The notes: a model not told the origin generated them from the letters alone. Counted from the first letter of the stretch, positions 35,551 to 47,220 are shown. The stretch: 64,000 nucleotides of DNA from Cordia subcordata (GCA_028554755.1 JAPTOF010000008.1:11844501-11908500), one strand, 5' to 3'. Numbers and translations: made by a program.

Positions 35551-37615
35551 CTCGACATATTCTTTTTTTTCTCTTTTTGAGAGAAACTAAAGACCAATTA
35601 TATATTAAAATGTAATTAATATGAGTTGATCCTATGACCATCATCACTAAATGTGAGAGATATACCAATAGATCGACCTTTAGGTCATTGGTGCTCTCGG
35701 CATATTTCACACCCCTAAATTAAAGTATATGAGTAGTTAGCTCCAGCAAAACAGTGGTTAATTGCAGACAACATAATCGCGATACTAAAAGAGTTCAAAC
35801 CTGCATATACAAGAAAGAAAGATCAAAAGTAACATTATAAATTCATGAAACTGGCTTCTAAAATAAGGAGTTGACAGTGTGACTGGATTAATTAAGTGAT
35901 GACTGAAAAAGCCTGATCTTCTTTACTATATACCGTGGATATAACATTGAAATTTCAGTAAACATTGAATCTTTAATAAAGAACACCATTACGTTCTCTG
36001 AGTCTAGATTACGAAGTTTTTGATATATTCCAAAATCAAATTGGAGAAAAACAAAGTTCCCAAGTCACAAAATCAAAGTCCAACAAAGTTAAATGGACTA
36101 GAATAGAAGGAAGAAAAACAAACGAAAACTAGTTAATGCCTCCGTATAAAGTGAACACCAAAAAAATCAGAACCAACAAAAATCAGAGAGCAAAATAAAC
36201 ACTTATTTTTCCGTTTTCTCACGGGTGGCTCTTTCATAAAAATAAAATAGATGATTAAAAGATGAAAAGTTTATGAAATAGTACTAGCTAGCATTACATT
36301 CATATATCAATATTCTACGCAAAAACATGTTAGAATCGTACCAGTTAGAATACTATTACTTTAGAGATCAGCCATTGGACCTTTTCTCAAATTTGAGAGT
36401 CACAGAAAGTCTAGACATTACAAGGGAGGCAAACCTTAAACCAGGCCCATGTGAAAGGAAAAGTTTGCCTTTAATACGCAATGTAAAGGAAGCGTTGCTG
36501 CCCTAAGCCAATCAAAAGATATGCAACCGTGCTATACATAGATTTCAATTTTAATTTGATAATAGACCATATGTAGATTTTATAATTTATAACATTGTTG
36601 TAAATAATGGACATTTAAAATCAAGTTGAAGGCTATTTTCAATGCATTAAATGATGTGTAGTATGTAAAGCTTAAAGAAAGGGAAGTTATCATCTTGGGT
36701 AAGGAAAGATTTGTTGAAAAAGATTACAAGCTAAATATGCATCACATGATGATGAAGAAAAATTTAACACTTTAGTCATCTTGCATTTAATGATCATTTA
36801 TTGATTTGCCTCTAAATTTTTCCGGTAAATAACATGGCTTGGAATGAGTATGAAGATCCAATGTAAGAAGAAGTAGAGAATGAGAAGAAGTAGAGAGAAT
36901 TAGAGAGAAACAAGAGTGATATTATAGTGTATTAGAAAGGGATTTTATTATTAAAGTTATTTTATAACATATTATATTTAAGTTATTTTATAACAAACGT
37001 GATAAAGTAAAAATATATAAAATTATAGTTTGGTTGTGTCCCGTGTTTGCACGATATTTCTTTATTTTTTATATCAAATGTTGGATATAGTTATAAGTTT
37101 TTTTTCTTTTAATTTCAAAAATAAATTTAATTTTAAACATTAAATAATTGATGACTAATGACTGATTTAGCATTGTTGTTACAATCTGCTATTGCTATTT
37201 AAGAATGTTGAACTCAATTTTGTACTTAACAAATTTGTTCAATTGTTTGGTGAAATAAATAAAAAAATTGCTATTGTATGAAAAGCAATTTGTACTAGTT
37301 TGGTTAAAATTGTTGTTTAAAGTTCTATTTATTGATTTATTAATTTTAATTTTTAGTTTTAATGTCTAACTTTCAATATTAAATATTGGATATTTTTATT
37401 CTTTCACATTTAATTCTTTATTTATTATTTCCTAATTTTAAAATGTTTTAAAATTTCTAACTTTTAACTTTTTAATTTGCTAGTTAAAAAATAAAAGCAG
37501 AAACAAATATTGCTAGCGAGCTACCACATAGCACAATATGGTCAAATGAATTTTAGAGACAAACAATATGAAGGATGTGGCTATTTCTCCAATATATCAG
37601 TAAAGATTCAAGCAA
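35551..37615. other. Intergenic, nothing recognised
   Basis: No supported gene. A TGTCCCGTGTTTGCACGATA word near 37036 resembles plant Helitron 3' hairpins, but no matching element was delimited. Confidence 0.45.
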
Positions 37616-37844
37616 TAGGAGAAAGATATTTTAGTCCTTGAGTTTTAAACAAATATTCATATAAGTCCCTTAGCTATAAAAATACCCTTTTTAGTCCACT
37701 CAAGTTAACAAACAATTATCAGAACTAATAGTCAACTATTTACCTATTGGAAAACTCCAAAATACCCTTGAAAAACTTTTTTATGTATTTGGTCAACTAA
37801 ACAATATTTTTTAGTCAACGAAATACCTTAATTATAAATGAAGG

Positions 37845-38201
37845 AAAATATTTTTTAATGGTCAAGAAGACAAAAAATTTTTTGCACAGTAACTTCCTCT
37901 CTTTTTCTTCCACTAGGCATGCCCTTCCTCCCACCCCCAACCCTATCCTACCCCAGCCCTACCCTTACCACTATCCCTTTGAAAAATAAAAAAATAAAAA
38001 ATTGAAAACTATTTCAATTACTCTTTAAATGATATTTTTCAAAGTATTGAAAAAATTAATCTTTAATTTTTAATTTTTTACTTTTTTATTTTTTTAAAGG
38101 GTGGGCCGAGGATGGGAGGAGGGTAGGCCTAGAGGAAGAAAAAAAGAGGGAATTACTGTCCAGAAAATGTTTTCGTCTTCTTGGCCACTGAAAAATATTT
38201 T
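37845..38201. repeat. Foldback inverted repeat of about 357 bases
   Basis: The left arm (AAAATATTTT, GGTCAAGAAGAC, CAGTAACTTCCTCT, TTTTTCTTCCACTAGG, CTCCCACCCC) is matched in reverse order and complement on the right (GGAGGAGGGTAGGCCTAGAG, GAGGGAATTACTGTC, GTCTTCTTGGCCA, AAAAATATTTT). Arms are about 150 bases with a short AT loop. A transcript would form a long hairpin. Probably a small foldback/MITE element inserted in the MULE. Confidence 0.85.
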
Positions 38202-38365
38202 ACAATTAACTTATTCTTCGATACTATTAAATGCTAAAAATTGAAGAAATTATATTTCAGGAAAATATTTTCCAACAAACATATAGAGCCCAATTATATG
38301 TAAAAGTTGCTTAATTTTGGGATTTTCAAAGAAGTCAAATGATTGATTATTACTTTTGATAATTA

Positions 38366-39690
38366 TTGACACTATGGCTTTAGTGGTGATTATGTTTTGA
38401 TGATGAAAACAATATTGTCAATGAAATTAGTATAAATTTGTGAAATATGTGATGATTGGCATATGTGGATAAAGTTATATGATTGTCTTATGAACTCAAA
38501 TATGATCTTGTTGATTCTAATGAATTGATGAGTTCTTAAACAAAATGAGCCTATGCCTTAGAGATTGGCCATCCGCCACCATAGGCTTTGAAGTTTGCAT
38601 ATATCAAGTGGTGTGGTGACATAAGGATAGAGATAGAAGACATAAAGGAAGAGGACATATATTTTTTACATGTTAAAGATGCCTTGTTCTTAGTCTTTTA
38701 ACTCTCTCTCTCCCTTTCTCGTATTTAAAAAATTGAGATATTACATGCCTAATCATGTTTTTAAAATGATTGTATATCTTTCAAAATGCTTTTTATGCTC
38801 AAAATGTTCTTAGACTTGTACTGCCGGCTTTGCTCTTGCTTTTTATGTTCATGAGTTTCTTTAAAGAACAGATTTTTAGTATTGCCGACTCTCCTCTTGC
38901 TGGGGTACTGGATGAGCATTTTACTCCACCCGATGGTAAGTTTTTAAAAGATCCATGTTTTATCCTTGTCAGGATACCAGAAATGATTTACCTCTCCCGG
39001 AGCTTGTTGGCACACTTTACCGGTGTACTGGCACATACAAAAGCTCACCCGAAAGCTTCTGACCTCAGATTTTTTATCTCAAAACTAGCTGTTGGAAACA
39101 CGATTTTTTATCCTAATCTTTTTTCAAAGGTCAAAATCTTATTTTTGATTATTATCCTTTGTGTCTAACAACTATTTTTAAATGACACACACACATATAG
39201 CACTTATCTTTTGTCTTTTGACAAGAACTCAAAATTTATGAGCTTCAAAGTTTGAAAAAGCAAAAGAGAAAAAGAGAGAGTAATACAAGAAGAGTTTAAC
39301 TTTTCTCAAGACATCTATAGGTCTTGTATTGATTATCAAATCCAACTTGTATTATACTTTTCTACATCTTGATATTGTATAAAGTTGAGATTTGGGTAGA
39401 TTAGCCTTGTGGGTTCAAACATTGAAAAACAATTGCAAGTGGATTTTTTTATTTCAAGTTGAATTCAAGTTGTAAGTGTTGGTTTTGAACTTAGCCAACT
39501 TGTTAAAAGCTCAAGGTGTTAGTGGAAATACTCGAGTGAGATACTTGGGAGCGGACGTAGGCTTAGTGGCCAAACTACTACAAAACCTGGTGTGCTTTAC
39601 ATTTCTTGTTGTGTTTTTCAATTCCTACAATACGTTTCCACCATCAATTCAACGACCGGACTTCAATAAAGTGAACACATGTTAATAGCT
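38366..39690 (+). mobile_element. LTR-like block (possible solo LTR) inside the MULE
   Basis: The layout matches the LTR at 62685-64000: a start with TGATTATGTTTTGATGATGA (here) versus AATTTTGATGATGAAAAT, CA-containing ends, and near the 3' side a GCGGACGTAGGCTTAG-TGGCC.. stretch parallel to GCGGTAGACGTATGATTGGCC. This fits copia-type (Sire/Tork-like) LTRs. No second LTR or internal region is present. Borders and target duplication not resolved. Confidence 0.45.
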
Positions 39691-39931
39691 CTATTTATCT
39701 CCCGCTAGAACTAGCTTGCCACTCAAAATAATTGTTTATTAATTTGAGGGATTAAAAAGGATAATTTTTATAATTGAGGGACTTATTTGAGACTTTACTT
39801 AACACTTAGGGACTAAAATATCTTTCTTCTTTTAAGCAACTGGTCAAGTTAATATCCATTTTGGCTTCAAAACTAGGATTTCAGTTCCTTGTTAATATTA
39901 TGATGGTATTGATGATAATCAAAATCATTTC

Positions 39932-39933
<2 letters not shown>

Positions 39934-39990
<57 letters not shown>
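39934..39990. repeat. (ATT)n microsatellite
   Basis: About 18 uninterrupted ATT units. Confidence 0.95.
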
Positions 39991-39991
<1 letters not shown>

Positions 39992-41850
39992 GAAAACATT
40001 AAGAAAGGATTCTAAATCGCTAAAACACTAGTTTGGATAGGCTAAATATTTTCAAGCTAATCGTAAATATCAGCTTAGTTCATTTCTCACATAATATTGT
40101 TAAAATTATAATCTCTAAAAGGCTAGTTTGAACGGGCTAACTAGGAGTTAATATCAATCATCAAAGATCAGTTCATTATTGTTTGATCATTATTAATCTC
40201 TCTTATAATTACAAAATTTTATGATAATAATGTTACAAGAATTAATCTATCTATACTATATATTAAAACAACAATCAAAGGTACCGCAACACTTCTGCAA
40301 GAATTTAGATATACCAAATTTTGTCAAGTGGCAATTTTACTATTAATTTTATAATAAGTCTCTATTGTTTCCTCACTTTTTCAAGTTAGTCTCTATAGGT
40401 TTAAAATATTCAAATTAGTCAATATTTTACAACTATAGTCAAATTAGTCTCTATTATTTAAAACATTCATATTAATCTTTAGTGCTTCACAAAAATTAAA
40501 ATTAGTCAAACCATTGTTTTAAAAAAAAATTACATTAGTCCTTAATATTTTACAAACTTACTCAAATTAGTCCAAGTTTATTTTTTTCTTTTGTTAAAAC
40601 CCCCCACCTCGTAGGATTGAATCTAGGACTTCATGCCTAAGAGAGATAGTTTCAATCACTTGAGCTATCCCCTAATCCCTCATATTAGTCCAAGTGTCAT
40701 TTTTTTTTCCTTAAAACAAGGACTAATTTGTGTAAGTTCTTAAAATATTGAAGATTAATATGAATTTTTGTTAAACAATGCTGACTAGTTTGACTATTTC
40801 TGTAAAATATTAAAGACTAATATGAAATATTTCTAAACAATATTTGACTATATTTATAAAACATTAAAAACTAAATTATAGTTTTGTGAAACATTGAAGA
40901 ATAATATAGATATTTTAGAACAATTAGGACCAATTTGAACAAATGATGAAACAGTATTCCTATCACATTATTAAATGAATATACACACACACACATAAAT
41001 TTACGTAATACTCTTTTCCTACCTTTTCATCTATTCTATACACATAAATATGATTAATATTGAAAAAATTTATAATTAAAAATTTCAAAATATATTTATA
41101 TTTGATCTTCACATAAACTGCATATATGTATATTACTAAAAGTAAAGTCCATTTCTATCTTTTAATGCCATATATCATAATTCTATTAATTTTCTCTAAA
41201 ATGAGTTAAATTTGAATAAATATATTATTTATTTTCTATTATTTTTCTGTTCTCAAATCATATTATTTCTTATTTTACTTTCCAAATTAAATGATTTGTT
41301 GAATTATTACATATTTCTTACAAGAAAAAATTAGTATTAAAAACTTACTAATAATTAAAATTTACAAAATATATTTATATTTTACAATAACATATTTTGT
41401 GAAAATATAATTGCCTATCAATAATAGATAAAAGTATTAAAAAATTCATTTCTTCTGTTCATTACTCGAGTATTATACTCATGTTAAAATCTCCAAACTA
41501 CTAGTTTGGACAAGTTAAATGCGAGAACAAGCCGACCTATTGGCCTATTGCAAAATATATAAATATGGATACAATAGCCCATGACAAATATATATACCAA
41601 AGTGAAGAATAGGAAAGACTGCTTCAATTACAACACAACAGGATGTTGAAATAGTTCTACAACTAAATGTTTGTTTAATTGAACCATCACATTAGAATAT
41701 GGTTTCCATGTGCGTGTGTGTATGTGTGTATATACATATATTTGTAATTAGGCATTATCCTTCTCTAGATAGATTGCTTCTGACCTTTTATCTTTTTCCA
41801 TAAGAACCTATCAGGCATTGGACCTTCGTCTGCTTTTATTGGTTCGCGTG
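39991..41850. other. AT-rich intergenic with decayed transposon phrases
   Basis: AGTCTCTAT / AAATTAGTC phrases recur on both strands between 40330 and 40950. A CTATCTATACTATATATT word at 40247 resembles Helitron 5' ends but no 3' end was matched. No gene. Confidence 0.45.
40585..40685 (-). repeat. tRNA-like SINE head
   Basis: On the minus strand GGGATAGCTCAAGTGATTG (A-box-like) is followed at tRNA spacing by TAGATTCAATCCTACGAGG (B-box-like). The anticodon-arm region does not fold as a functional tRNA by eye, and a T-rich tail follows. Most likely the 5' part of a SINE. Confidence 0.5.
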
Positions 41851-41854
41851 GTCC

Positions 41855-42545
41855 AGTGACATAATTATTCACCTACTTTACTATACTAATTGAACTAAAA
41901 AAAAAAGATAATGAATGCAACATTGTAAGCCCCATTTAGTAACCCAATAGATCACGTGAATAACTATATTACTTGGCCAACAGACTTCAACGAGGGTTTC
42001 AAGACTCTATATGTGTCTCAACCTACCTATGACACATTTGTTGTACTAATTGAACCAAAAAGAAAAAGGAACGTATGTGTGCTTCATTGGTTCACATAGT
42101 ACCGTGATATAATTATCGCCTAATTTACAATACTAATTGAACCAAAAATAAAAAAGAAAAAGATAATGAATACAGGCTTATAAACCTTGTTCAGTTAGTC
42201 CAAATATAATTATCACCTAATTTGCAGTACTAATTGAATAGAAAAAAGAAAAAAGAAAAAAGAAAAAAAGATAATGAATGCAGAATTGTAAGCCCCATTC
42301 AACTAGTCCAATGGGCCACATGAATAATTGTATTTCTAGGCCAGTAGACTTTGCCGAGAGTTCAAAGCTCCACATGCACCGTTCTGTTAGCCCAAATATA
42401 ATTATTTACCTAATTTACAGTAATAATTGAACCAAAAAAAGAAAAAAAGAAAAAAATAATGAATACAAGATTGTAAGTCTGGTTTAGTTAGTACAATGGA
42501 CCACATGAATAATTGTATTCTTGGCCAATGGGATTTTGACCTAAT
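41855..42545 (+). repeat. Tandem array of four diverged copies
   Basis: Units around 41861, 42110, 42208 and 42402 share ATAATTAT-CACCTAATTTAC, ACTAATTGAACCAAAAA, an A-rich variable tract, AGATAATGAATGCA, TTGTAAGCCCCATT and CCACATGAATAATTGTAT. Unit length is about 100-240 because parts are missing from some copies. Confidence 0.75.
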
Positions 42546-42602
42546 CCTATAGACAAGTTCTAATCAGCTTCAAGATTAAAGGCCATTAGACAAAAGAGCC
42601 CG

Positions 42603-42755
42603 ATTGTTGATTGGAATAAAGTTGTCTGTTTCAAGGGTGATGTGTCAAAACATGCGTTTGTATGGATCATGTGGAGAGATCGAGCGGTGACCAAGTACAG
42701 GCTTCTGTCATGGGTGTCAAGGGAAAAGGACCTGCTTCGACAACTTACACATTAG
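42603..42755 (+). pseudogene. LINE reverse transcriptase tail (zf-RVT) fragment
   Basis: One open frame reads IVDWNKVVCFKGDVSKHAF then RDRAVTKYRLLSW, matching the zinc-binding zf-RVT region at the end of plant LINE/RT ORFs (W-x-K-V pattern, KHAF, RL-TK-RLL-W). About 50 residues, then a stop. No flanking RT is present. An orphan fragment; function none. Confidence 0.65.
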
Positions 42756-42826
42756 TTTCTCAAAAACTTTTATGGCATGCAGAGTTAAGTTGATTCTAAC
42801 GAGAAATTCTTTTTCGTTTTTCTCTT

Positions 42827-43226
42827 CATGGCTCAAAATAACTCCACTGATACTCAAAACTCCATCCCATTTATGCACAAAATAACATTTCTAGTATCCC
42901 TATCACTATTTCCCGTTCAATAACTGCTTAGATACCATTATTGCCATCAACACAGCAGCTTAACTCCTTTTGAAGCTAACACATCCAAATTTTCCCTCAT
43001 GGAAACCCAATTTGATGCATTTTCGATTGGGTATGACTTTATGGGATACCTTGACGGGATGACAAAATGTCCTTCACGACATTTTGGCACAGAAGCAAAT
43101 ACAATCATCAACCCAACCTTTACTTTTTGGGTCTGGCAAGACAAGCTTTTACTTTATGCTATTCTTGCGCCTCTCTCAGAAGCACTTACGCCCTTTTGTT
43201 CCGCAGCTTATAGTGAAACTTTGTAG
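42827..43226 (+). pseudogene. copia-2 gag, N-terminal part
   Basis: MAQNNSTDTQNS starts a degenerate reading. The ORF at 42999 gives METQFDAFSIGYDFMGYLDG and TFWVWQDKLLLYAIL, parallel to the copia-1 gag (TQFDAL, GYVDS, FWMQQDKLIF). It stops at SETL where foreign DNA begins. Confidence 0.78.
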
Positions 43227-43228
43227 CT

Positions 43229-44220
43229 GGTATCTCAAAAGAATGTTTTACTTTCCACATTAGAAAAATGATAAATTTTTACTCACCTTATATTTGTTCA
43301 CACTTTAGTGGGCTTGTGAAAGATGGAATAAGAGGTTGGGCTCGCGTGCATGAGATTTGGGTTGTTAGTTTAAATCGGTGGATTTGTGCCCCCTTGCATG
43401 CGAGATATATGTAAGGCCTAGTCCAAGCCACCTTTTGAATTCTATTATTTTGTTTTCATCAAAATAATTTACCTATTTTCAGTCTTACCTACTTGTTCGA
43501 ATTTTGCTTCTAAAATAGCTTACCAGACTTATTCTAGTTTTGCTCAAAATGTAAAACACATGTGAAAATTTTACTACAGTTCTAGATTTTGCTCCATAAA
43601 CTGCTCAAATTTAGTTCCTTCTATTTCTCAACTACAACCTATTATTTTTGCTTCTAAAATAGCTTACTAGACTTATTCTAGTTTTGCTCAAAATGTAAAA
43701 CACATGTGAAAATTCTATTGCAGTTCTAGATTCTACTCCATAAACTGCTCAAATTTAGCTCCTTCTACTTCTTAACTACAACCCCATTATTTCTCTGCTT
43801 TTGTTGTCATCACTGTTTATAAATAGAGTCTGCAGCACTGGACGAGATACACATTCTAGTTTTGCTCAAAATGTAAAACACATGTGAAAATTCTATTGCA
43901 GTTCTAGATTCTACTCCATAGACTGCTCAAATTTAGCTCCTTCTACTTCTTAACTATAACCCCATTATTTTTCTGCTTTTGTTGTCATCACTGTTTATAA
44001 ATAGAGTCTGCAGCACTGGACGAGATACACACTGCAAAAGCTTTTTAAAGACTTCTCTTCTGCTCTTTATTTGTTTAAATATTTTGCTAGGTTTAACTAT
44101 ATATATTGTTTGCTGTTCATGTTCCTAGTTGCAAATACTAGACGAGCTCGTTGAACGATGGGGGATACGCTTACTAATTAAGCGAAATATCTTTAGAGAC
44201 AGTGCCCTATCACACCTCAA
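43229..44220. mobile_element. LTR-like insertion in copia-2 gag
   Basis: Gag homology stops near 43226 and resumes near 44271. The intervening DNA begins TGGTATCTCAAAAGAATG, contains TATA motifs (TTTATAAATAGAG at about 43816 and 43997) and ends near CCTATCACA, compatible with a solo LTR. Exact borders and target duplication are not resolved. Confidence 0.45.
43503..44032 (+). repeat. Three tandem copies holding a TATA promoter motif
   Basis: ATTCTAGTTTTGCTCAAAAT recurs at 43531, 43675 and 43853 (spacing 144 and 178). Copies two and three both carry CACTGTTTATAAATAGAGTC and GCAGCACTGGACGAGATACA, nearly identical. Copy one lacks that TATA part. Confidence 0.9.
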
Positions 44221-44270
44221 TTTACTGATTTCTAAAATCTATTTTCGCACTATTTTTACAACAGCTCAAA

Positions 44271-44905
44271 CCTCTCGTGAGGCCTAGATCAAGCTTCACA
44301 GGTTGTTTACAAATAAGTCAAGGTCCAAAGTCATGAATTTTAAAGAAAAACTGACTAATTTATCTCGTGGCAATTGTTATGTTGCAGAATATCTTCAAAC
44401 CGTTTGCACTATTGCTAATTAGTTGGCTTTGATTAATTGCTCCTTTAAATATCTGTAGCCTTTCGTGCCAAGGGATGCTCCCTGATCATTCGAGGAACTT
44501 CATGACAGACTTACAAAACATGAAGTTTCTCTTCGGCGTGACGAAGCCTGCACTTCTGCTCAAGTCATCGCTATGCATCCTACTTGCATCTCCAGCTCTT
44601 CTCAGCCTCAAAGTGGTTCAAATAACTCCAATCAAAGAGGACAAAACCATTTCTCTGGCAACTTTAATTGGAGGAAGAACAATAACAATAATAATGGTGC
44701 ACAAGGTGGTTTTTCTGTGAACTCAACCAAATCAACTATTCTGTGTCAATTTTATGGCAAGAAAGGTCATGTTGCCAAGGACTGCTACTCACTTAGAAGG
44801 CTTCTCAATCAGGCATTTGTGAATCACACTTCGACTTGATCACCATCACCTAATAGTTGGCTTTTGGATTTAGGTGCAACATATCATGTTACCAATGAAC
44901 TGGCC
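44271..44905 (+). pseudogene. copia-2 gag C-terminus with zinc knuckle, and protease start
   Basis: FTNKSRSKVMNFKEKL at about 44300 resumes gag. An Asn/Gln-rich linker is followed by the zinc knuckle CQFYGKKGHVAKDC (about 44744-44785), where the second Cys of C-x2-C is replaced by Tyr. The protease begins WLLDLGATYHVT near 44861; the usual D-S-G is D-L-G. Frame changes and stops occur around 44420-44490. Confidence 0.82.
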
Positions 44906-45189
44906 AATCTTTTTCTACGTCACCAATACGAAGGTCTTGATGACATTATGCTAGGATATGACACGGGTTTGGATATTTCTCACATTGGCTTTTCTACTCT
45001 TAGTTCAAACAATCAGTCTTTTTTCATTTTTCAAATATTCTTTGTATTCCTGATATCAAAGAAAATTTAATTTCAATATCTCACTCCTGTTAAACCAGTA
45101 ATACCTCAATTGAATTTTTCACACTCTCTTTTGTTGTAAACGATCTTCGTATAGGGGCACCTCTCATCCATGGCAGGAGCAACAATAAC

Positions 45190-45970
45190 GTGTGCGAGTG
45201 GCCTCAGTCGAATGGCGCTGCTGAATCTTTACCTTCAAAACAAATTTGTGTTGGAATTAAAGGCTCTCATGATATATGGTATCAACGCTTTGGGCATCGC
45301 TCAAGCCGTGTTCTACAAGCTTTAGTTAAAAATAATGAGTCGTTTTATTATTCCTCACAATTTGTCTTCTGTTTCCTTTTAATCTTGCCTTTCTAATAAA
45401 AGTCATAAGCTTCCATTTGGATCTTCCACTTTGTCTAGCCATGCACCTCTTGAACTTCTTTACACTAATGTATGAGGACCTTCGCTTGACTTTAAATATT
45501 ATACTAAATATATATGGTTATTTCCCATGACATTGAAGTTTGATATCTTCACAATTGTTCAATAAGTCAATCTAATGGTCGAAAATTATTTTAAGACAAA
45601 AATCGTAACCATTTACTCTGACGGGGCACTAAATACAAAGGTCTTAAGACTTTTTTTGAAAATAGTGGAATCCAACATTTAGTGTCCCCTCCCTGCACCC
45701 CCAAGCATATAGGCTCTGTTGAGCATCGTTATCGCCAAATTGTTGAAACTGGACTAATACTTATGCATCAAGCTAGGCTGCTAAACACCTATTGGTCACA
45801 CGCATTTTTACTGTAGCTTATTTAATCAAGCACTTTCCTACTCCAATTCTTGAGAATCAAACTCCTTTCGAGCGACTATTTCAACAAAAACCTCACTCCT
45901 CACTCCTACAATTATGGATTGGATCCATTTCTTGGTGTTTTCTTCACTCCTCACTCCTACAATTATTTCT
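45190..45970 (+). pseudogene. copia-2 pre-integrase and integrase remnant
   Basis: DIWYQRFGHRSSRVLQAL (about 45275) is the pre-integrase H region. YSDGALNTK-like sequence near 45616 and IQHLVSPPCTPKH then VEHRYRQIVETGL (45670-45750) mark the integrase core. The reading stops at QKPHSSLLQLW (about 45915). Several frame changes. Confidence 0.82.
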
Positions 45971-46416
45971 TTGATGCAAGTGATGCGAAGAAGAAAGTTT
46001 AAATAAAAAAGAACTGCCAAATATGAACGTCAAGGTGAGAAATATATAAAAGATCTTGAAGGTAAACCTCACTAAAAGAAAATCTCTTCACCACAACCCA
46101 CCCCACTGTACCAAACTTGAAAAGTCTCACTTTCTCTTAAAGACTTTTGTCTTTCTCTCCCGATAGTGAAGGGGTTATCAGGAAAAATAACCAAGTAGCC
46201 AGGCTCCTATCCCTAAAAGATCATGCTTGGACTTATTAATATGCAAGGACAGGTCTAAACTGATTGTTATACTTGTATATAGTTGAAGCCATATTTTCTA
46301 CACATGGCAAATATAAGGTTAAATGTGTGAGCAGTCTAATCTAGGTGAAAAAAGGTTTACAAAATCCTAGAATATCAGGCGAAGATGGCCAAAACCCATG
46401 ACCCAAATAAGCTTAC
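45971..46416. other. Possible intron-like or intergenic DNA next to the ClpB fragment
   Basis: No second ClpB exon could be found here on the minus strand. Confidence 0.4.
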
Positions 46417-46550
46417 CCTTCAGAAATTGCAGTTTTCCCAACACCTGGCTGGCTGGCTCGCCAATTTGGACAGGATTTGTTCTTTGTCCTCCCGGAAAGA
46501 TTCTGAATGCATCTTCGTATTTCAGCGTCTCGTCCAATAACAGGGTCTAA
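46417..46550 (-). pseudogene. ClpB/HSP100 exon fragment with Walker A motif
   Basis: The minus strand reads [26 protein letters not shown], then after a frame change [11 protein letters not shown], followed by a GT donor (GG/GTAAGC at 46416-46415). This is the start of AAA domain 1 of ClpB-type disaggregases, hexameric ATPases that free proteins from aggregates; GxxGxGKT is the ATP-binding Walker A loop. A CTTTTCATTAG acceptor-like sequence precedes it near 46551. The stretch before Walker A has extra bases, including a tandem CAGC/GCCA expansion at about 46443-46460, so it is frameshifted. No other exon is recognised within about 500 bases either side. Either a pseudogene remnant or a captured exon. 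Confidence 0.75.
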
Positions 46551-47104
46551 TGAAAAGATTGCCTTTAACAATACAATCTCCTAGTTAGTAGTTACAGATG
46601 TTGATATCACAGCATGTGAATCACCCGAGAACAGCTAACAAGAGCTCTACAAATCATCAAATATCTCAGGAACAGAACAACAACATGTAAATGAATAGCT
46701 TCTGTCCCACACTAAATGAGTTGTTAACGAGGAATGGAAAATTACACCAGAAGAAGCTATTGGCACAAGGACAATTATGAGGAAGAACAGGAGAAGGTGC
46801 TACAACTTTTCCTCTTTCTAGTCATAGTCAAAATAAGAAACACCACATGCATGCCAGGGATCACACCCTTTTTTTGTGCTCAAAATCAGGTGGGTCATGT
46901 TTTACCATGTAATTCTAAAACCAGCAAAGTGATTTCAAAAATTTTCGAGTGAAATGTCAGCAGGGATCTTTTCTCAGTTATAAGATATTGTTCTCCCTAC
47001 ATAAGAAATTCTTCCAATAATTCCGTGCCAAATCCTTTCAAAAAAGCATGTACACTACTTTTGTTTTTCTAGAACAATGTTCTCTATGTTTAAATTATAA
47101 TAAA
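46551..47104. other. Intergenic or intron-like DNA, no exon recognised
   Basis: Upstream side of the ClpB fragment; no matching exon seen. Confidence 0.4.
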
Positions 47105-47190
47105 ATGGATTGGTGGTCTAGCACATAAGATGCTAGTCGAGGTCTTGAGTTCGATACCTGTTGCATCACTATTGTTTTTTTTTTTCCTTT
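47105..47190 (+). repeat. SINE-like element with tRNA-like boxes
   Basis: TTGGTGGTCTAGCACATA resembles an A box and GGTCTTGAGTTCGATACC a B box at tRNA-like spacing. GTTGCATCAC and a T-run follow. Head of a tRNA-derived SINE or relic. Confidence 0.5.
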
Positions 47191-47220
47191 TATTTTTAAT
47201 CAAATGATATTAGCTATTAA

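Larger units (their letters stand above)
37616..39830. mobile_element. Non-autonomous Mutator-like element (MULE)
   Basis: Long terminal inverted repeats of about 100 bases: GAAAGATATTTTAGTCC at both ends, then AAGTCCCT, AAAAATA/TTATCCTTTTTA and CAATTAT in matching order. The flanks TTCAAGCAA (37607-37615) and TTTAAGCAA (39831-39839) form a 9-base duplication with one mismatch, the Mutator signature. No MULE transposase is encoded. Inside are a foldback hairpin (37845-38201) and LTR-like DNA (about 38366-39690). Confidence 0.82.
42827..45970 (+). mobile_element. Dead Ty1/copia element (copia-2), split and truncated
   Basis: Plus-strand copia order is visible: gag start (42827-43226), an LTR-like insertion (about 43229-44220), gag end with zinc knuckle (44271-44840), protease (44850-44905), pre-integrase (45240-45360) and integrase (about 45600-45890). 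RT and RNase H are absent. The element ends at a 22-base direct repeat (45894-45915 and 45945-45966). No LTR pair was found. Confidence 0.85.

Noticed and set aside
38770..39168. 132-codon hydrophobic ORF
   Set aside because: Falls inside an LTR-like block; no family match and no conserved start context.
40245..40290. Possible Helitron 5' end (TCTATCTATACTATATATT)
   Set aside because: Single weak terminus; no 3' partner found.
40585..40685. Functional tRNA gene on the minus strand
   Set aside because: A and B box resemblance only; no acceptor stem pairing could be confirmed by eye.
41855..42545. CRISPR-like array
   Set aside because: Long diverged tandem units in plant DNA, no regular short repeats and unique spacers.
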